A stretch of DNA of 64,000 nucleotides from Morinoia aosen (Eukaryota > Arthropoda > Malacostraca > Amphipoda > Talitridae). Shown here piece after piece: positions 1 to 11,530 of this stretch (position 1 is the first letter of the stretch; each line of letters starts with the position of its first letter). The notes beneath the pieces were generated by a model. The model made no database searches and was not told the origin of the DNA. It worked only from the letters and a program-made list of their open reading frames with translations. The stretch lies in contig CM059573.1 of assembly GCA_030386875.1 (NCBI GenBank), positions 31,971,891-32,035,890 on the forward strand, given 5' to 3'. The position numbers were made by a program, and so were the translations under genes.

Positions 1-60
1 GAAAAAGAAGGGTGGAAGAAGACTGAAAACTTGCCTTCATATATCGCACTCTTACTATAG

Positions 61-1164
61 TTAAGGGGGTCCAACCAAAAAAAAATTTTTGATCCAATTG
101 GTCTGAAATTTGGCCAGTATATGTATTTTGGCAAGACAAACATATTTGAATCGCAAAATTTTTTGATTTAGGCCTTATTTTTTCCGAAAAATTTGATGTA
201 TTAGTTTTTTGAGGCATTTTTAAACTTATTTCAAAGGAATACAAGTCATTGAGTTTTTATGCTGAAACAAATTCAAAGACAGTTTTGGGATCCTTGGAAC
301 ATTTATAACAAAGATACATTCAGTGATTTTTTATTTGATTTTTTTATATAGGCAATATTTTTTTTATAGGCAACATACCGAAATTTTTGGGTTTGAACTA
401 TGATAAAAAAAATTAGAACGTACAAATTGGAAAAATAGGAATGTATCTTTGTTAAAATGTTCCAATGATTCTAAAACTGTCTGTTTCCTTCCTAGCATAA
501 AAACTTTATGACTTCTATTCTTTTGAATTTTGAAAATAAGTGACTTTACAGTACAGGCCAAAAAAAAAAATTTTTGTTGAAGTGTAATATAATGGTAAAT
601 TTATGTAATTGAATGCTGTTTTCAATTTTATTTCGATAATATCCATCCATAACTTCATATTCACACTGTGAATTGTAATTTCCATGAAAAAAATTATTTT
701 TTATAAATATTATGATTTTTTTCTTTTTCATTCTGATTCTTGTGAAATTAGACTATAATATGTAACTTTCGAAAAGAAACACATTTCTTTCATACATTTT
801 TTTATTCAGGCATTAGTTTTTGAAAAAAAAATGGCGTATTGGTTTTCTGTTCATTGGTATTGCTATTTCAAAAAAATAGAACTCATTGAGTTTTGATGCT
901 AGAACAAAAAAAGACAGTTTTAGAATCCTTGAAACATATCTAACAAAATAATAGTCGCAAATTTTTCATTTCCCGTTTTGTTTTCTTTTTATATGGGGTC
1001 GAAATGGGGTCGAATATTAAAGATTTTGGTCCCCTGGGGGGTTCTATTGTCCGTAGCACTATAAATTTTTAGGACCGAATAGTCCACCACCTAAGGGTCC
1101 TTTTCCAACAAAAACATGAAAAATAACCATCGGAGAGAAAAGGGGCCTCGGAGGACCCCCTTAA
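61..1164. mobile_element. TTAA-flanked non-autonomous DNA transposon, GGGGGTCC ends
   Basis: The sequence is bounded by TTAA at 61-64 and 1161-1164. The ends read GGGGGTCC inward from the left and GGACCCCC at the right, an 8-bp terminal inverted repeat. TTAA target duplication is known for piggyBac and Kolobok superfamilies; the ends alone do not decide between them. No transposase ORF is present, so the copy is non-autonomous. Inside, 277-325 and 438-484 form an inverted repeat, and a related segment recurs near 905-950. The part just inside the left end resembles the corresponding part of the element at 2108-3336 (shared GAAATTTGG and ATATGTA words), which suggests related families. Confidence 0.7.
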
Positions 1165-1370
1165 AGGGCCTTTTAGATGTGATACATTTCCGCAATGTTG
1201 CACGACAATTTGCATCAGGCTACTCCCTATCAGCAACGTTTTTCCTGCGATCTCGCGCGATTCGCCTTGAGCGAGTTGCTGTTGCAGCGATATATGTATG
1301 ACCTCATTTGGGCTCGTCAGTGAATTGCTGGCCGTCAAAGGGAGAAGAGAACGCCGAGGCTGCTGTCATC

Positions 1371-1571
1371 ATGGCTGATGTTTGGAGTAGAGAACGAATG
1401 CTTGCTCTAATTCCAAACTATGAAGCACACAGGTGTTTATGGGCTGTAAAAACCCACGAATATAGAGATAGACGAAAGAATGAAGTAGCCTTTGCGAGTA
1501 TGGTGACTGAAATAAAAAAGGACAATGAAGCCCTAACTGCTGATATGATTAGAAAAAGTGGCGTAACATGA
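1371..1571 (+). pseudogene. MADF (Myb/SANT-like) domain remnant
   Basis: A 66-residue reading frame starts with MADVWSRERMLALI and continues with RCLWAVKTHEYRDRR and EVAFASMVTEI. This matches the N-terminal two thirds of MADF domains: an acidic/hydrophobic first helix, an LW motif, a YRDR-like segment, then a second helix. Such domains occur in insect transcription factors and in the Myb-like accessory protein of PIF/Harbinger transposons. The frame ends early, where full domains continue with a third helix, so it is read as a truncated or captured fragment. The GC-richer sequence just upstream (1240-1300) may belong to the same mobile element. That origin is inference. Confidence 0.5.
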
Positions 1572-2107
1572 GATCGCTGTTTGCCAGATAACTCAATCTG
1601 GTGGAAACAAAAAAATCTGCTGTGGTAGAGAATTGACATAAATCATGTCTCTGGTGCGATACTAAAGTTACCTCGCACCACACACCCGTCTAAAAAGTGT
1701 GCTCGGCGTATACGGCAACATTCGTGTGACCTGTGTATATTTACAATGTTGCTGATACAAATTGTATCACGTCTGAAAAGCCTTTAACCCTATGCCCTAT
1801 CGGTATCGAAGCAATTCAACTCTGCACCGATTTAACACCCAGCGCGTCAGTAAAAGTGACAAACCTAAATGAATCTCTTCAGAACGCATCCCCCGATGCA
1901 CACCCACAGCGCGCAACAATGTCGCTTGTACCGCACTCAAGTCAATAGTTACAGGAAATAAGAACCCCTACAAAGTCACGCGCTCATCAGCTTCCCCAGT
2001 TCAATTTTACACTAGGATGAGCATTCAATTGACGTACAATTTACAAATATGAATACATTAGAAGTCTATAATGCGAATGCAATATTAGAACAACTAAAGG
2101 AGATAAT

Positions 2108-3336
2108 TTAAGGGGAACGTCCAGCCATAATCGAGGAAATGCCTTTCACGTTTGTTCTATTAGATCCAGATCTGTGAAATTTGGCCCACATATGTACTTT
2201 TGAAAGTAAATAGGGCTCGTATTCAGAATTTTTTCCCATTTTCGCTAAAATTGCAGAAATAATAGGGAAAAATGGGTGAAAAAAGAGTATTTTCAAAAAC
2301 TATCTGCTCCAAAAGTTATTGCCGTAGATAAATGCTTCAAATTTCATTGAATGCGCAAGGAGTTGCTGCATGACTGGACAGGAGTTCGTTAGGAAATTCA
2401 CAATAGTTCATTTTTCAGGAAGTTTCATTTTTTATTGAAAAGAAAATTATTTTTCCGTAGACTTTTCAGTATAACAATAAAATTACTATGAATTTCAAAT
2501 CAAACCCACGTCCAACCATGCTGCAACTTTTTGCACATTCAATGACGCTTAAATCATTGCTCTATAATTATAAATTTCGGAGGATATAGCGTTTGGAGCG
2601 ATTTATCTTCAATAAATTTGTTCAGGTTTTTATCCAAAAACAGGTTTTTTATTTGTAAGCTTTTTGCTGAAAAAATTGACGCCGTTGACTTTCTGAAAGC
2701 TATCTGGACATGATAGTTTTTTCTAAAGTTTCTTGGTGCTTCCGTGAAGGAACCGGTACCACAAGTGGTAACAGAGGTGGAGGGTGGGGGCCGAAAACGC
2801 ACCAGGAGCGTACGCTGCGGCGTCATAAACGCGCTCCTCCCCTTCTGGCCCATTTTCACCCTCTCACGACATAAATAATGATATGTACTTTCATTAGCTC
2901 GTCAACTAAGCGTTTCTGTATCGAATAGAGCAATAAAATAAATTCAGATATATCTGGTGCATGTCACATCAGTGACTGTCCGGATGCTAGCTGCTGCATT
3001 TGAACCAGCCCCCTTCCATTCCCACTTCCCCCCCCCCCCATCCTCCTCACGAAGCTCAGAACGGTTTGTACCTTCGCTAGCTTGGAAACTATGCATTTCT
3101 GTTTTGAAGAGAGCAATATGAGAAAAAAAAATTTCAGAGACGTGGCATATGCGCTTATTGGTCGACGCTGGCCGCTACACCCGCACGCTCCCCCTCCCTT
3201 AAGACCTTGTTTTTCCCCTTACGATGCTAAGATCGTTTTGAAACTTTGCCAGCTTGTAAACCAAGCATATCTCTAACAAATGATGCAATAAAGAAATCAA
3301 GCCACTTCCTCGATTGTGACTGGACGTTCACCTTAA
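2108..3336. mobile_element. TTAA-flanked non-autonomous DNA transposon, GGGGAACGTCC ends
   Basis: TTAA lies at 2108-2111 and 3333-3336. The left end reads GGGGAACGTCCAGCCATAAT and the right end, reverse-complemented, reads GGTGAACGTCCAGTCACAAT; both then continue with TCGAGGAA. The terminal inverted repeat is therefore about 28 bp. The right half holds repeated modules of roughly 130 bp, each with a C-rich tract, a short GCTAGCTTG-like word and an AGCAATAA-like word. No transposase frame is present. Related pieces occur at 28449-29330 (left end), 45790-46488 (right end) and 16240-16500 (internal). Confidence 0.8.
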
Positions 3337-4650
3337 TCTTCTGAAGTTAACTATGAAAATAGATATATCGAAAAATTAATCCAAGAATCGGTCACTGGCC
3401 AACTCTATAAACTAACTCGATTTCATTTTCAGATGCATAAATCGGTCACAATGCAACTCTGCGAACTCTCAACGTAAAACAACGGTGAACAAAACGACGA
3501 AACTGATGCAAAATGAGGCTCTATAAGACAGAAAAAATGACCAGCCTAGATCAGAACCACTAATCAGCAGAGAATTTCTCAACTGAAATGCAGGCACGGT
3601 AGGAGTATTGATTGGTAACTATGAGAGCCTCCCCTCAAAATGCTGGAAATGCAAGCTATCGTCTCAACCCTGTCATACAGATATTATACGTGTTTACAGA
3701 TCTTGGTTACACGATATTGAAGACATCTACCTGAAGTCTCCCTTGTGCTTTGATGTACAGGATATAAATTTTTACCCAATAAAAAAGGCCGTGGTTCCAT
3801 ACTTCATGTCAAAGAGAAGTTGCAAGAACAACTTATATCTAAAGCAGAATCCCAGATAATTGAACTAGTACATTCAACAATTCCCAATGACTAGGAAAGC
3901 TCAAGATTATGATCGTATTTGAAATTCCGTAAGTAACGTCGGTGAACTCACTGGCCTCCTGGATACTATTCTGAGTTCGTCAGTCTCCTTTCATAAAAAT
4001 AATTGTGAATGATTTTACTTCTTCATGTATAGACTGCATTATACAACAAAATCGAAACCCTGAAGCAAGCCAATAAAATTGCAAACGCAATTTTTTTGCA
4101 ACAACTCATCCATCAATCAACATTGTGAAATCATATCAGGCCATACCACAAGTTCTGTGCCTTTTCTACTAATATGATAAGGAAAGTAAAAGCGTATAAA
4201 ATAACATTCGTATATTCAACAACATATTCTCCATCATTATTAACAACTTCTAACCACCTACTATGGAATTTTTGATGCCTCATCTATAGAAATCTTTGCA
4301 ACTCATTTCCATTGTTGTTTTTGTCTTTCAAAGTTTTTATTTCAAATGATTGTCTAGACTCCTCAACAGATGGAAGTTTGAGGGAGCGATACATGGAAAA
4401 TCGAGCGGACACATCGATGTTCCCCATTTCAGCGTTTAACTTGTGCCTTCAGTCATTCTTACTGTCTGCAGACGCGTATATATATAGTCGTCCTGAAAGA
4501 TGACGAACTTTCGATTGACCAAAGCTGGGCGCTTTTTTTTCAAAGGTTAAAAAAAGGTTAGGTTAACATCGGCATCTTTGGGATGCTTTATTTTCAATCA
4601 AGCCTGATACATATGATCTTAGCATTGGTTTTTCGAATGTCTTTTAACTA
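3337..4650. other. No recognisable feature
   Basis: Only short open frames occur (the longest is 83 codons at 3608-3859), with no recognisable domain. No terminal repeats or tandem repeats were seen. Confidence 0.4.
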
Positions 4651-4654
4651 ACAC

Positions 4655-4843
4655 TATATATAGGACACCATGACGGTTCCACCGTAAAGCCGGTACCCAT
4701 TTCCGACACCTGGGTTGAGTGGGGTATTGTGCTTGAGCTTTCCCTTATACCCAACGGGGAAAATCTCCGCGCCAGCGCCGGGATACGAACCCGCGACTCC
4801 AACATACGAACCCGATCCCTTAACCACTGTACCACGGAGAGCG
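4655..4843 (-). mobile_element. tRNA-derived SINE
   Basis: On the minus strand the first ~75 bases form a tRNA-like head. It starts GCTCTCCGTGGTACAGTGG (box A region, D-arm) and holds GGGTTCGTATCCC (box B, T-arm) at the expected distance. It is followed by a ~110-bp tRNA-unrelated body running to GGTGTCCTATATA. The pol III boxes explain transcription; mobility would depend on a LINE in trans. A clear target-site duplication was not found. It is called a SINE rather than a tRNA gene because the body is attached and the acceptor stem does not close cleanly. Confidence 0.75.
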
Positions 4844-5149
4844 AAAGCGGTATTTAGTCTTTGTAACTGTTGAGAACAGTTCTGCAGTGATTGTGAATTG
4901 TTTTCAAGTAGCTCGTAGTGAATAGTTCGTCTCATATCCCGCAAAACTACAAAAAAATTATTTTTTTGGCTGGAGTCTTGGTATTGGTTAAGATTGCGAA
5001 TTTCATGTCGATCAAGCCAGTGATTTGACGTTTAACATTGCTGTACATAGTCAAATTTTCATCCCCGGTAACAAATTTATCCAGAAAAGGTTCTTACATT
5101 TGGCGGGAATGCAAAGATGCACAGACATTCACACGCTGCTGATGATTAA

Positions 5150-5350
5150 GGAGAGTGGTCCCTCAGAGAATGGGATAAGGGGGGAAAATAGATTTAAGCT
5201 GCTATCGGAGGCGAAAGAGGTTAGGTACATCCTGTGAAAGAATTAAGTTTGTACGTTCGCTTGTTCACCCGCTACGTGGGTTTGAAGAATGATGGGAGGG
5301 GAGGAGTAAGTGGTATTTTATCATGTTACACCTCCCCCTTGGCTCTTTCT
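5150..5350 (-). repeat. Dispersed repeat shared with 14405-14580
   Basis: The segment with TTAGGTACATCCTGTGAAAG, the GTTCACCCGCTACG core and TTTTATCATGTTACACCTCC is the reverse complement of the block at 14405-14580. Both copies sit beside copies of the GAGCTACAGTAATGATTTT repeat, so they are probably parts of one larger element. Its ends were not found. Confidence 0.55.
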
Positions 5351-5479
5351 ACACGGTGCGACTTTTCTATGTCATATTCTATATCTATTTATTACTGTAT
5401 AATGATTTCAGGGCTCCTAGCTGACCACACAAATGATAATGGAGAAAAATTGAAAAATTGAATTGTTGACCTATTTTGC

Positions 5480-6512
5480 CTTATTTTGGAGGATCGGAAT
5501 GCGGGGTTTCAAAATGCATCTCCTCCTACAGTTTTTATGCTACAGTAATGATTTTGGTATCATTGAATGCGAAAAAGCAAGTAGGTTATGGTATGTAAAG
5601 GGCAGTGGATACCGCGATAACTTTTTTTCAACTTACGATAACGATAGAACGATAACTTTTTCCCCAACCTGCGATAAACAATAAACGATAAAAAATTCAA
5701 AACCGGACCTGCGGTAAGCGATAAACGATAAAACGAGAACGATAATTATTTTTTTACTTGCGATAACAAAAGCGATAAATGATAAGTACCTCTATTTAGT
5801 TGAAGTATTAAAAAAAGCATACAAACCATTTATCCACAGTAAAAATTAATTAAACTAAACAAAAACTGGCACTGCAACCTCTCCCTCCCTCAAGACAGCA
5901 TCCATGTGTTTTTCATGTCTGAAAACGTTCAACATTGCCGCCGCGCAATTTTTTTTAATTTTTACAAAAGTCGTCTATGAATTGATCGTTTATCGTTCCT
6001 CATTTTTTGGAACTAGCGGTAAGTGAATGAGCGATTATTTTAGAAAACTTTGCGATAAACGATAAACGATATAAGGTTTGACCTCAGCGATAATTATCAT
6101 TTATCGTTTATCGCTCATTTTATCGCACGCGGCAACCACTGGTAAAGATCAAAAGTTGTGACGTCACAAAAGAAATTTTCCCTCCAAAAATGAATGGTGC
6201 CTAGAAAAAAAATTGTTAACATTTCTATTGTGACTTTAGAGAGTTTCTGTTTACTTACTGTAATGTCCAGGATATTCTACATCAAATGATACCAAAATTA
6301 TTACTCTAGCTTGAAAACTGTAGGAGAAGATGCATTTAGAATCTCCCTGCCACCAAAAAATAGCATTTTCTTCGAATATCTCATTTTCTATCAAGAAAAT
6401 CGTTTTTTCATTGATGATGAATGATTACAAATGGCATTTTCTTTCAGTATACCAAATTTCATTGCTCTAGGTTCAATAATAAAAAAAAGTTCCTTATGGG
6501 GAACGCCCTCCT
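5480..6512. repeat. Repeat family with GCTACAGTAATGATTTTGGT, interrupted by a hAT MITE
   Basis: The left part (5480-5602) and right part (6142-6512, mostly reverse orientation) carry the same words found at 13795-14290 and twice in 56447-57000: a C-rich opening, AGAGCAATGAAATTTGGTAT, and GCTACAGTAATGATTTTGGT followed by CATTGGATGC. The hAT-type element at 5603-6141 splits the copy. Part of this family lies inside the TTAA element at 56283-57739, so these copies are probably diverged members of it. Confidence 0.55.
5603..6141. mobile_element. hAT-type MITE with GATAA-rich interior
   Basis: The 539-bp sequence begins CAGTGGATACCGCGATAAC. Its right end, reverse-complemented, begins CAGTGGTTGCCGCGTGCGAT. 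The flanking 8-mers are GTAAAGGG and GTAAAGAT, matching at 6 of 8 positions, which fits the 8-bp duplication and CA-starting ends of the hAT superfamily. The interior is dominated by GCGATAAACGATAA-like words in both orientations, clustered near both ends. No transposase frame exists. Confidence 0.75.
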
Positions 6513-6845
6513 AACAGCGGAGAAATCATTTAGAGCCCACTTCCCAAGTTTTGGTTCCCTTTCCAGCTTCTTCAAGTGACATTCCATTGTCATTGCACTC
6601 ACATGAAGTTTAGAGCTCAATTGCCTTATGGATACTGCAGGACTAGCAAGGGTTGCGGCCAATGAGGCTGCATTAAACGCAAGAGGACGACTTTCTCGAG
6701 GGCTACATTCAAGGCTGTAATCATCATTTCGAAACTTTCCAAACTATCTTCTGCATGTCCGTTCAGTAACTGCTTCTGGACCATACACTTCTTGAATATT
6801 TTTGGAAGCTGTTGGCGCATTTCTTCCTCTCTGAAACTGAAACAG
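6513..6845 (-). pseudogene. mariner transposase N-terminal relic
   Basis: One frame read from 6845 down to 6513 resembles the paired helix-turn-helix region of mariner transposases. It carries IQEVYGPEAVTERTCRR, then a stop where a Trp is normal, then FGKFRNDDYSLE, IRQLSSKLHVSAMTMECHLK and KLGKWALND. About 110 codons hold a single stop. The catalytic DDD part is missing: the frame runs into the unrelated repeat at 6512. It is a dead, 3'-truncated copy. Confidence 0.75.
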
Positions 6846-7339
6846 CATTATATGTCTTATGTGATCAATTGACGTTTCTATGTGAATTGAAGGGTTGCAG
6901 ATAAAAATGGCTTAATATATAAATGAGTTTCACCGCAACGTGTTTGATGGGCTCCAATAAATTGATTGTCTCGCAGCATAGATCTTAACTTTATCCTTTC
7001 CTCTGCAATGCAAGATCAAACTTGTAACAGTGTGGAAACGTACAGGACTTATGGTACGACCTGATATAAAATACACTGTCATCACAAGTCACAACTCCAA
7101 ATCTGAGAATTAACGTCGGAAAGGGAACGAACAAAGTAGAAGGCCATCCTATGATAGATTTTGTGCTCGCAGTTGATGGCTATAACATTAGTGTAGACGA
7201 GAATGAACTTTAAACTACCGACGAGCAAGCTCCGAATATTGAATAAGAGCTCAGAAGAGTTTTCCAAGATCTAAATTGAATGAAAAATTGCTGATGAATA
7301 CTCCATAACATTACAAAAAACATTTCTACCAATTCAGAG

Positions 7340-8140
7340 TGTTAAATTCTAAAAGAGCTAATGAAACTAAAACATAGTCCACCCTGGTTCATAAACGAGA
7401 CTAAATACTACATAAATTCCAGGCAAGAAAAACAAAAAACTTTCTATGTGGTAAATATCACAGGAAAGACGAGCGTTCCTGTGGAGCTTGCAAAATGGAT
7501 GATTAGTCATAGCAAGTTACATAAAGAAATCACAGTTGAAGCATAAGCCAAATAAACAGGAAAAAGCTGATGCTATAATTTAATCGAAAGACGACTCAGA
7601 AAAAATACCATTGGACTATAAGCGTTAATGACGGTCAAGACTAAACAGATGACAAAACTAAGGCCATTATCCTGAATTTGTACTTTTCTTCAGTGTTCCT
7701 CTAGAAGGAATCAACGAAAAATTCACAACCTCTGGTCTTAAACACCAGCTCCCAATAATAAATGACACCCTTTCAATGGAAGAGGCCAACTTCAAGGAAC
7801 AGCCGAAGCAATAGGCGAAACGTTAGCGAACATCTTCACTCGATTATTTGCGATTGGCTGGCTTCGAATGAGGGGAAGGGTGGCGAATGTCTCTACAACT
7901 TTCAAAAACAGAACAAAAAAAGTACCCGAGAACTGTCGTCCAATTCCCATAACATCCCTAATTAGTAAATCAATTGGAAGGCTACTCAAAGTTCACGTAA
8001 CTTAACATCTCCAAAATCAAAGTTTGATTGCTGAGACTAAGAACTAGTTTAGGAAAAAACGGGGCTGCCTCAGGAACTTAAATACTCACATGCCTTCTCT
8101 GAAAAATCAGTCGAATCTTCTACCGCGCTCAAGCAGTAGA
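7340..8140 (+). pseudogene. Degenerate CR1/L2-group LINE reverse-transcriptase relic
   Basis: Shifting frames on the plus strand show the linker after the endonuclease (SPPWFINETKYYI near 7375). A block with VPENCRPIPITSLISKSIGR follows near 7920-7980, which corresponds to the P-x-NYRPISLTS-x-x-SK motif of LINE reverse transcriptases. Then come IAETKN and a GCLRNLNTHM segment near 8070-8100, matching the region after the QHGF motif. Several stops and frameshifts make it non-functional. The catalytic LDF and ADD motifs are not preserved. Confidence 0.6.
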
Positions 8141-8196
8141 CATAATATCACGTAGGACATCGAACCCATAGCAGCGCTGCCTCTGGCAATACTACA

Positions 8197-9579
8197 ACCC
8201 AGTCAGAAATGCTAGTGCGGATTAGCATCAATTATCAGGGGACAGTGACACATTTCAAGGATCAGTGAGGAACCCAGTACGGGAATAAATTTTATTTGAC
8301 CGATCACTGCAGATCAATGAAGAAATTCTGAACAGAAATATCTGAAGCGATCTTACCAGAAAATCGGCACTGCTCTTAAATAATTAAAATATGAGTTATT
8401 TGTATCTGAACCAGTGTACATTACTAGACCGTAATTTAATTTCAAATCAAACGTGTAACTTTCAATTTAATTGAAATAAGCCAACTGAAAGTGGAGTTGG
8501 TTTATTTTAATAGAATTTTCAGAGTTATTACGTTTTCAATAATAGTTTACCACAAATTGGGTACAAGTCTAGGTTCCGATTTTTCTAGAGAACAACGCTG
8601 GGAATTTTAGGTTTTTTTTGTAAAATGTGCTAGCCATGATGGAAATTTGGTTTTCTTATTTTTACATTTTAAGCTCCTTCATACAGTCAATCCATTGAGC
8701 AATTATTTTGTTGTAGAAATAAAATGCCAACTTCCTTAAAATCCCTTCATCGTTCCGCTCCTAGTAATAGAAACTTAAAATTCCGATGGTCAACATAAAT
8801 GAGGTGATCAATTTGATAGAAAACAAACATGGCGTAACGCACGAACGAACGAATAAATATGCGCATTGATATAGGGAAAATAATTCTGCTTGCGGCAGGG
8901 TTAAAAACACTAAAAGCAATTGAAATGCAACTTCTAAATTTCAAATGCAAGTATTGTATAAATTGTACAAGCATGTACATAAAGCGCCGGTGGGATTACT
9001 CCAGCATTAATAATTACTGCCAACTTGGCATCAATTTATTAATTTCATTCATGAATTATTTCATTCACAATGAAAAATATTTTATTAATTTTGACTTCTA
9101 ACGAACTAGTTATATTTTCACATGAAATAACAAAAATGTAGGACTAGTTTTCTGGTCGCACACATTTCGCCACGGGAGTGTGCAGCAGTCAATGTTGACA
9201 TCACTCACAACTTCACATGAGCGTTAGACATACGAAGCTTTTGGCGTTCTGAGTTTGTGAGATGAGCTTTGAAGTTCAAAAATACGCATAGCAATTGTGC
9301 TATGGCGATGGAAAATCGAAGAATGAGAAAATTATTCTATGAATAAAGTGAAAGACCGAAGAGGCCAAGGTTATTGTTGCTTGTTTAAAATATTCCAACT
9401 GCGACGTAGGTAGCTCCTCATAAAGTCATTTCTCACGAACGAGTCGGAGAAAATGAGCAGTGAATCGGACATAACGACTGATAATTCCAACAGCTATTTG
9501 TCAATTTGTAACAGTGAAGGTGATTTAGGTGTGAAGTGAAAAACATATACAATGGAGAGTGTGTGCACTTTGATTGGGT
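8197..9579 (+). mobile_element. 1.38-kb TIR transposon, copy A
   Basis: The sequence starts ACCCAGTCAGAAATGCTAGT and ends ACTTTGATTGGGT, giving imperfect terminal inverted repeats (ACCCARTCA). Its whole 1383 bp is repeated in reverse orientation at 24647-26460. Subtracting the 419-bp insertion and its 11-bp duplication there leaves 1384 bp. No transposase frame was seen and no convincing target-site duplication was found, so the superfamily is open. Copy A represents the empty site for the insertion in copy B. Confidence 0.75.
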
Positions 9580-9740
9580 AAGAAGTTGAAAAAAATAGAA
9601 GGAAATTTTTAACAATTATAAAATTCTATAATTAATGTTTATTTTTTCACATTTTGAGCAGATGTGCACAACTGGCAGCTCCTTGGTCACTGTTAAAAAA
9701 TTACTGATTCGTAAATTACTAAACTTTTTCACACCAATCT

Positions 9741-10090
9741 CCTCAGGGGGATACAACTATTTTATCTATGGGAGTTAGCGCTCCCAGGGGGATTATGTGA
9801 GGTACCTAGCTAAATGTTTGGACGGCTTTATTTTTGTTGAAATAGAATAGTTTTTTTGGTTTTGTTACGGACCATCTTTTTTCGGTTCACTGCTGTCCTG
9901 TTTTTCAGCTCTTACTACTTTCTTCTTCAACTTTTTCTTGTTTTATCAACTTCTTTATTAGCTCACCTGTTCTACGCCCCTTGTGTATTGATTCCGCGTT
10001 CCCTTAACTGCAAACTAATTAGTGGCTTCATCCATCCTCTCTTTGAACATATTTGTCGTGGTAATAAGAAACTAAAACTGTCTTTCAATC
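9741..10090 (+). mobile_element. GGGGGATACAAC-family SINE-like copy
   Basis: The copy begins CTCAGGGGGATACAACTATT and follows the family order: GGGAGTTAGCGCTCCCAGGG, TTTTTGTTGAAATAGAATAG, CGGTTCACTGCTGTCC, T-rich stretch, then AAGAAACTAAAACTG at the end. It is embedded in element copy I and shared with copy II. See 42341-42715 for the copy with clean target-site duplications. Confidence 0.65.
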
Positions 10091-10926
10091 AATAAATTTT
10101 TACATCAATTTATTTAAAACATTTCTGCAGCTCCAAAGTCGCCACGTTTGACTCTAGTATAGTCTGTCTCACGGCAAGAAAGTAAAAGATGGTCTGCTAA
10201 GGCCATAGCTATTCTCAGCATAGTGTCCCACAATGATCCATCGGTATAAAAAATTTATGTGAGCGAAGGATTTGTGCGACATGCTGCTCTCTTGACGCAG
10301 GATCAAAGTCAGAAATATCAAGTGCTATAGTCCTATATTTTTCAAGTGTTATAGTCCTATATATCCAGATTGCTGTTACATATGGGTGTTGCCTTACCGA
10401 ATGTTAATATTGAAAGTTCAGTTTCATTGCTAGTCACGAATGATAATGTTTTAGCTTTTCTCGCCGAAAACCTCTACTTTGGATGTAATGAATAAATTGT
10501 TTTGTTGTTGAGTATAATGTGCAGTTTTATATCTATGCATTTTCTGCTCCCATTTGGTAAAAATAGGCAAAGATTCACTTTAAAAGATCTTCATTGATTA
10601 GTGTAGTTTATTGCAGATAATTGAAATTTTTCGCTCGTGGTCAGTGAAGATCTTTGAAGAAAATCGAAGCCGATCTGCACTCCACATGCGGACATTCACT
10701 GCATTAATTCTGCAATAAATCGTACCACAGGCAGATACGAGTTAGTAAAAAAAATTCAGACGAATGTCAGAATTTTGAACTGAACAGAGATTTAAAAGTT
10801 TTTACAAGTTGAAACCTGTCCTTAGAGCTTCCTTGAATACTTGCAGCTGTCTCATCAGTCTATGTCAGGTCAGCATCGAGAGAGGTTGCCTCTCAAAATA
10901 GTCATTTTCAACCCTTCAAATGGCAA

Positions 10927-11239
10927 CTCCGTGAAATTAACACTCCTTAGTCGGACTATCATTAAGAATTTAAAGACGAAGAATACAGCACGGATAGGTA
11001 TCATGTTTAATACAATTTAATTCAATTTAATACAATTTTTTTTCTTTACGATCACTTTGTACTTTTCTCACTGTTGTCATGAACTAACCAATTTTGGTTT
11101 TCATGTTTTCAGACTTACTGAAGATGGAGCTGGTCTCCGAAACGTTTAAAATTGATTAATTCACATATTTTAAATTTCGCTTCGTTAAATTGTATTAAAT
11201 ATGATACCTATCCATGCTGTATTCTTCGTCTTTAAAGTT
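10927..11239 (+). mobile_element. 313-bp hairpin element with hammerhead core
   Basis: The insertion is flanked by the 12-bp direct repeat TTCAAATGGCAA (10915-10926 and 11240-11251), which I read as a target-site duplication. It splits a mariner relic at its start codon. Two 52-bp arms (10969-11020 and 11185-11236) are inverted repeats with two mismatches. The ~160 bp between them hold the hammerhead core at 11118-11143. The 42 bp left of the arms resemble, in inverse orientation, the tail of the element at 23900-24200. No ORF is present. Retrozyme- or Penelope-associated elements are the nearest known class; this is inference. Confidence 0.7.
11118..11143 (+). ncRNA. Hammerhead ribozyme core motif (HH1)
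   Basis: CTGAAGA is followed by a 4-bp stem GGAG/CTCC with a 5-base loop and then GAAAC. This is the invariant CUGANGA - stem II - GAAA layout of hammerhead ribozymes, with the permitted variation at the N position. A convincing stem I and cleavage triplet were not found by eye, so activity is unproven. Confidence 0.5.
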
Positions 11240-11244
11240 TTCAA

Positions 11245-11530
11245 ATGGCAAATTTTGAGATCAGAGCTAACATCAAATATTTAACTATACTAAATTGGCA
11301 ACCTGTTAAGATCATCGGAGCTTTACTGCAGGTTTATGGAAACTCTGTACCATGTAGAGCAGGCGTTTATGATTGGATTAAACGCTTTAAAGAGGGAAAA
11401 GTCTAACTTGATGACGATCCACGACGAGGAAGACCCACCACTGCAACAAATGAAGAAAACATCTCTCTTGTACAGAACCTAGTGGAATAACCTCAAAATT
11501 CTATCAGGAAGGCATTTACAGGTGGAAACA
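11245..11530 (+). pseudogene. mariner transposase N-terminal relic
   Basis: The frame starts with an ATG at 11245 and reads MANFEIRANIKYLT, then VYGNSVPCRAGVYDWIKRFK, an in-frame TAA, then LDDDPRRGRPTTATNEENIS and a second stop. This is the N-terminal helix-turn-helix and the GRP linker of mariner transposases. The catalytic domain is absent. The hammerhead hairpin element entered directly at its start codon, leaving TTCAAATGGCAA on both sides. Confidence 0.75.

Noticed and set aside
4768..4843. Possible tRNA gene on the minus strand
   Set aside because: The A and B boxes are good, but it is fused to a SINE body and the acceptor stem does not close, so it is the SINE head.
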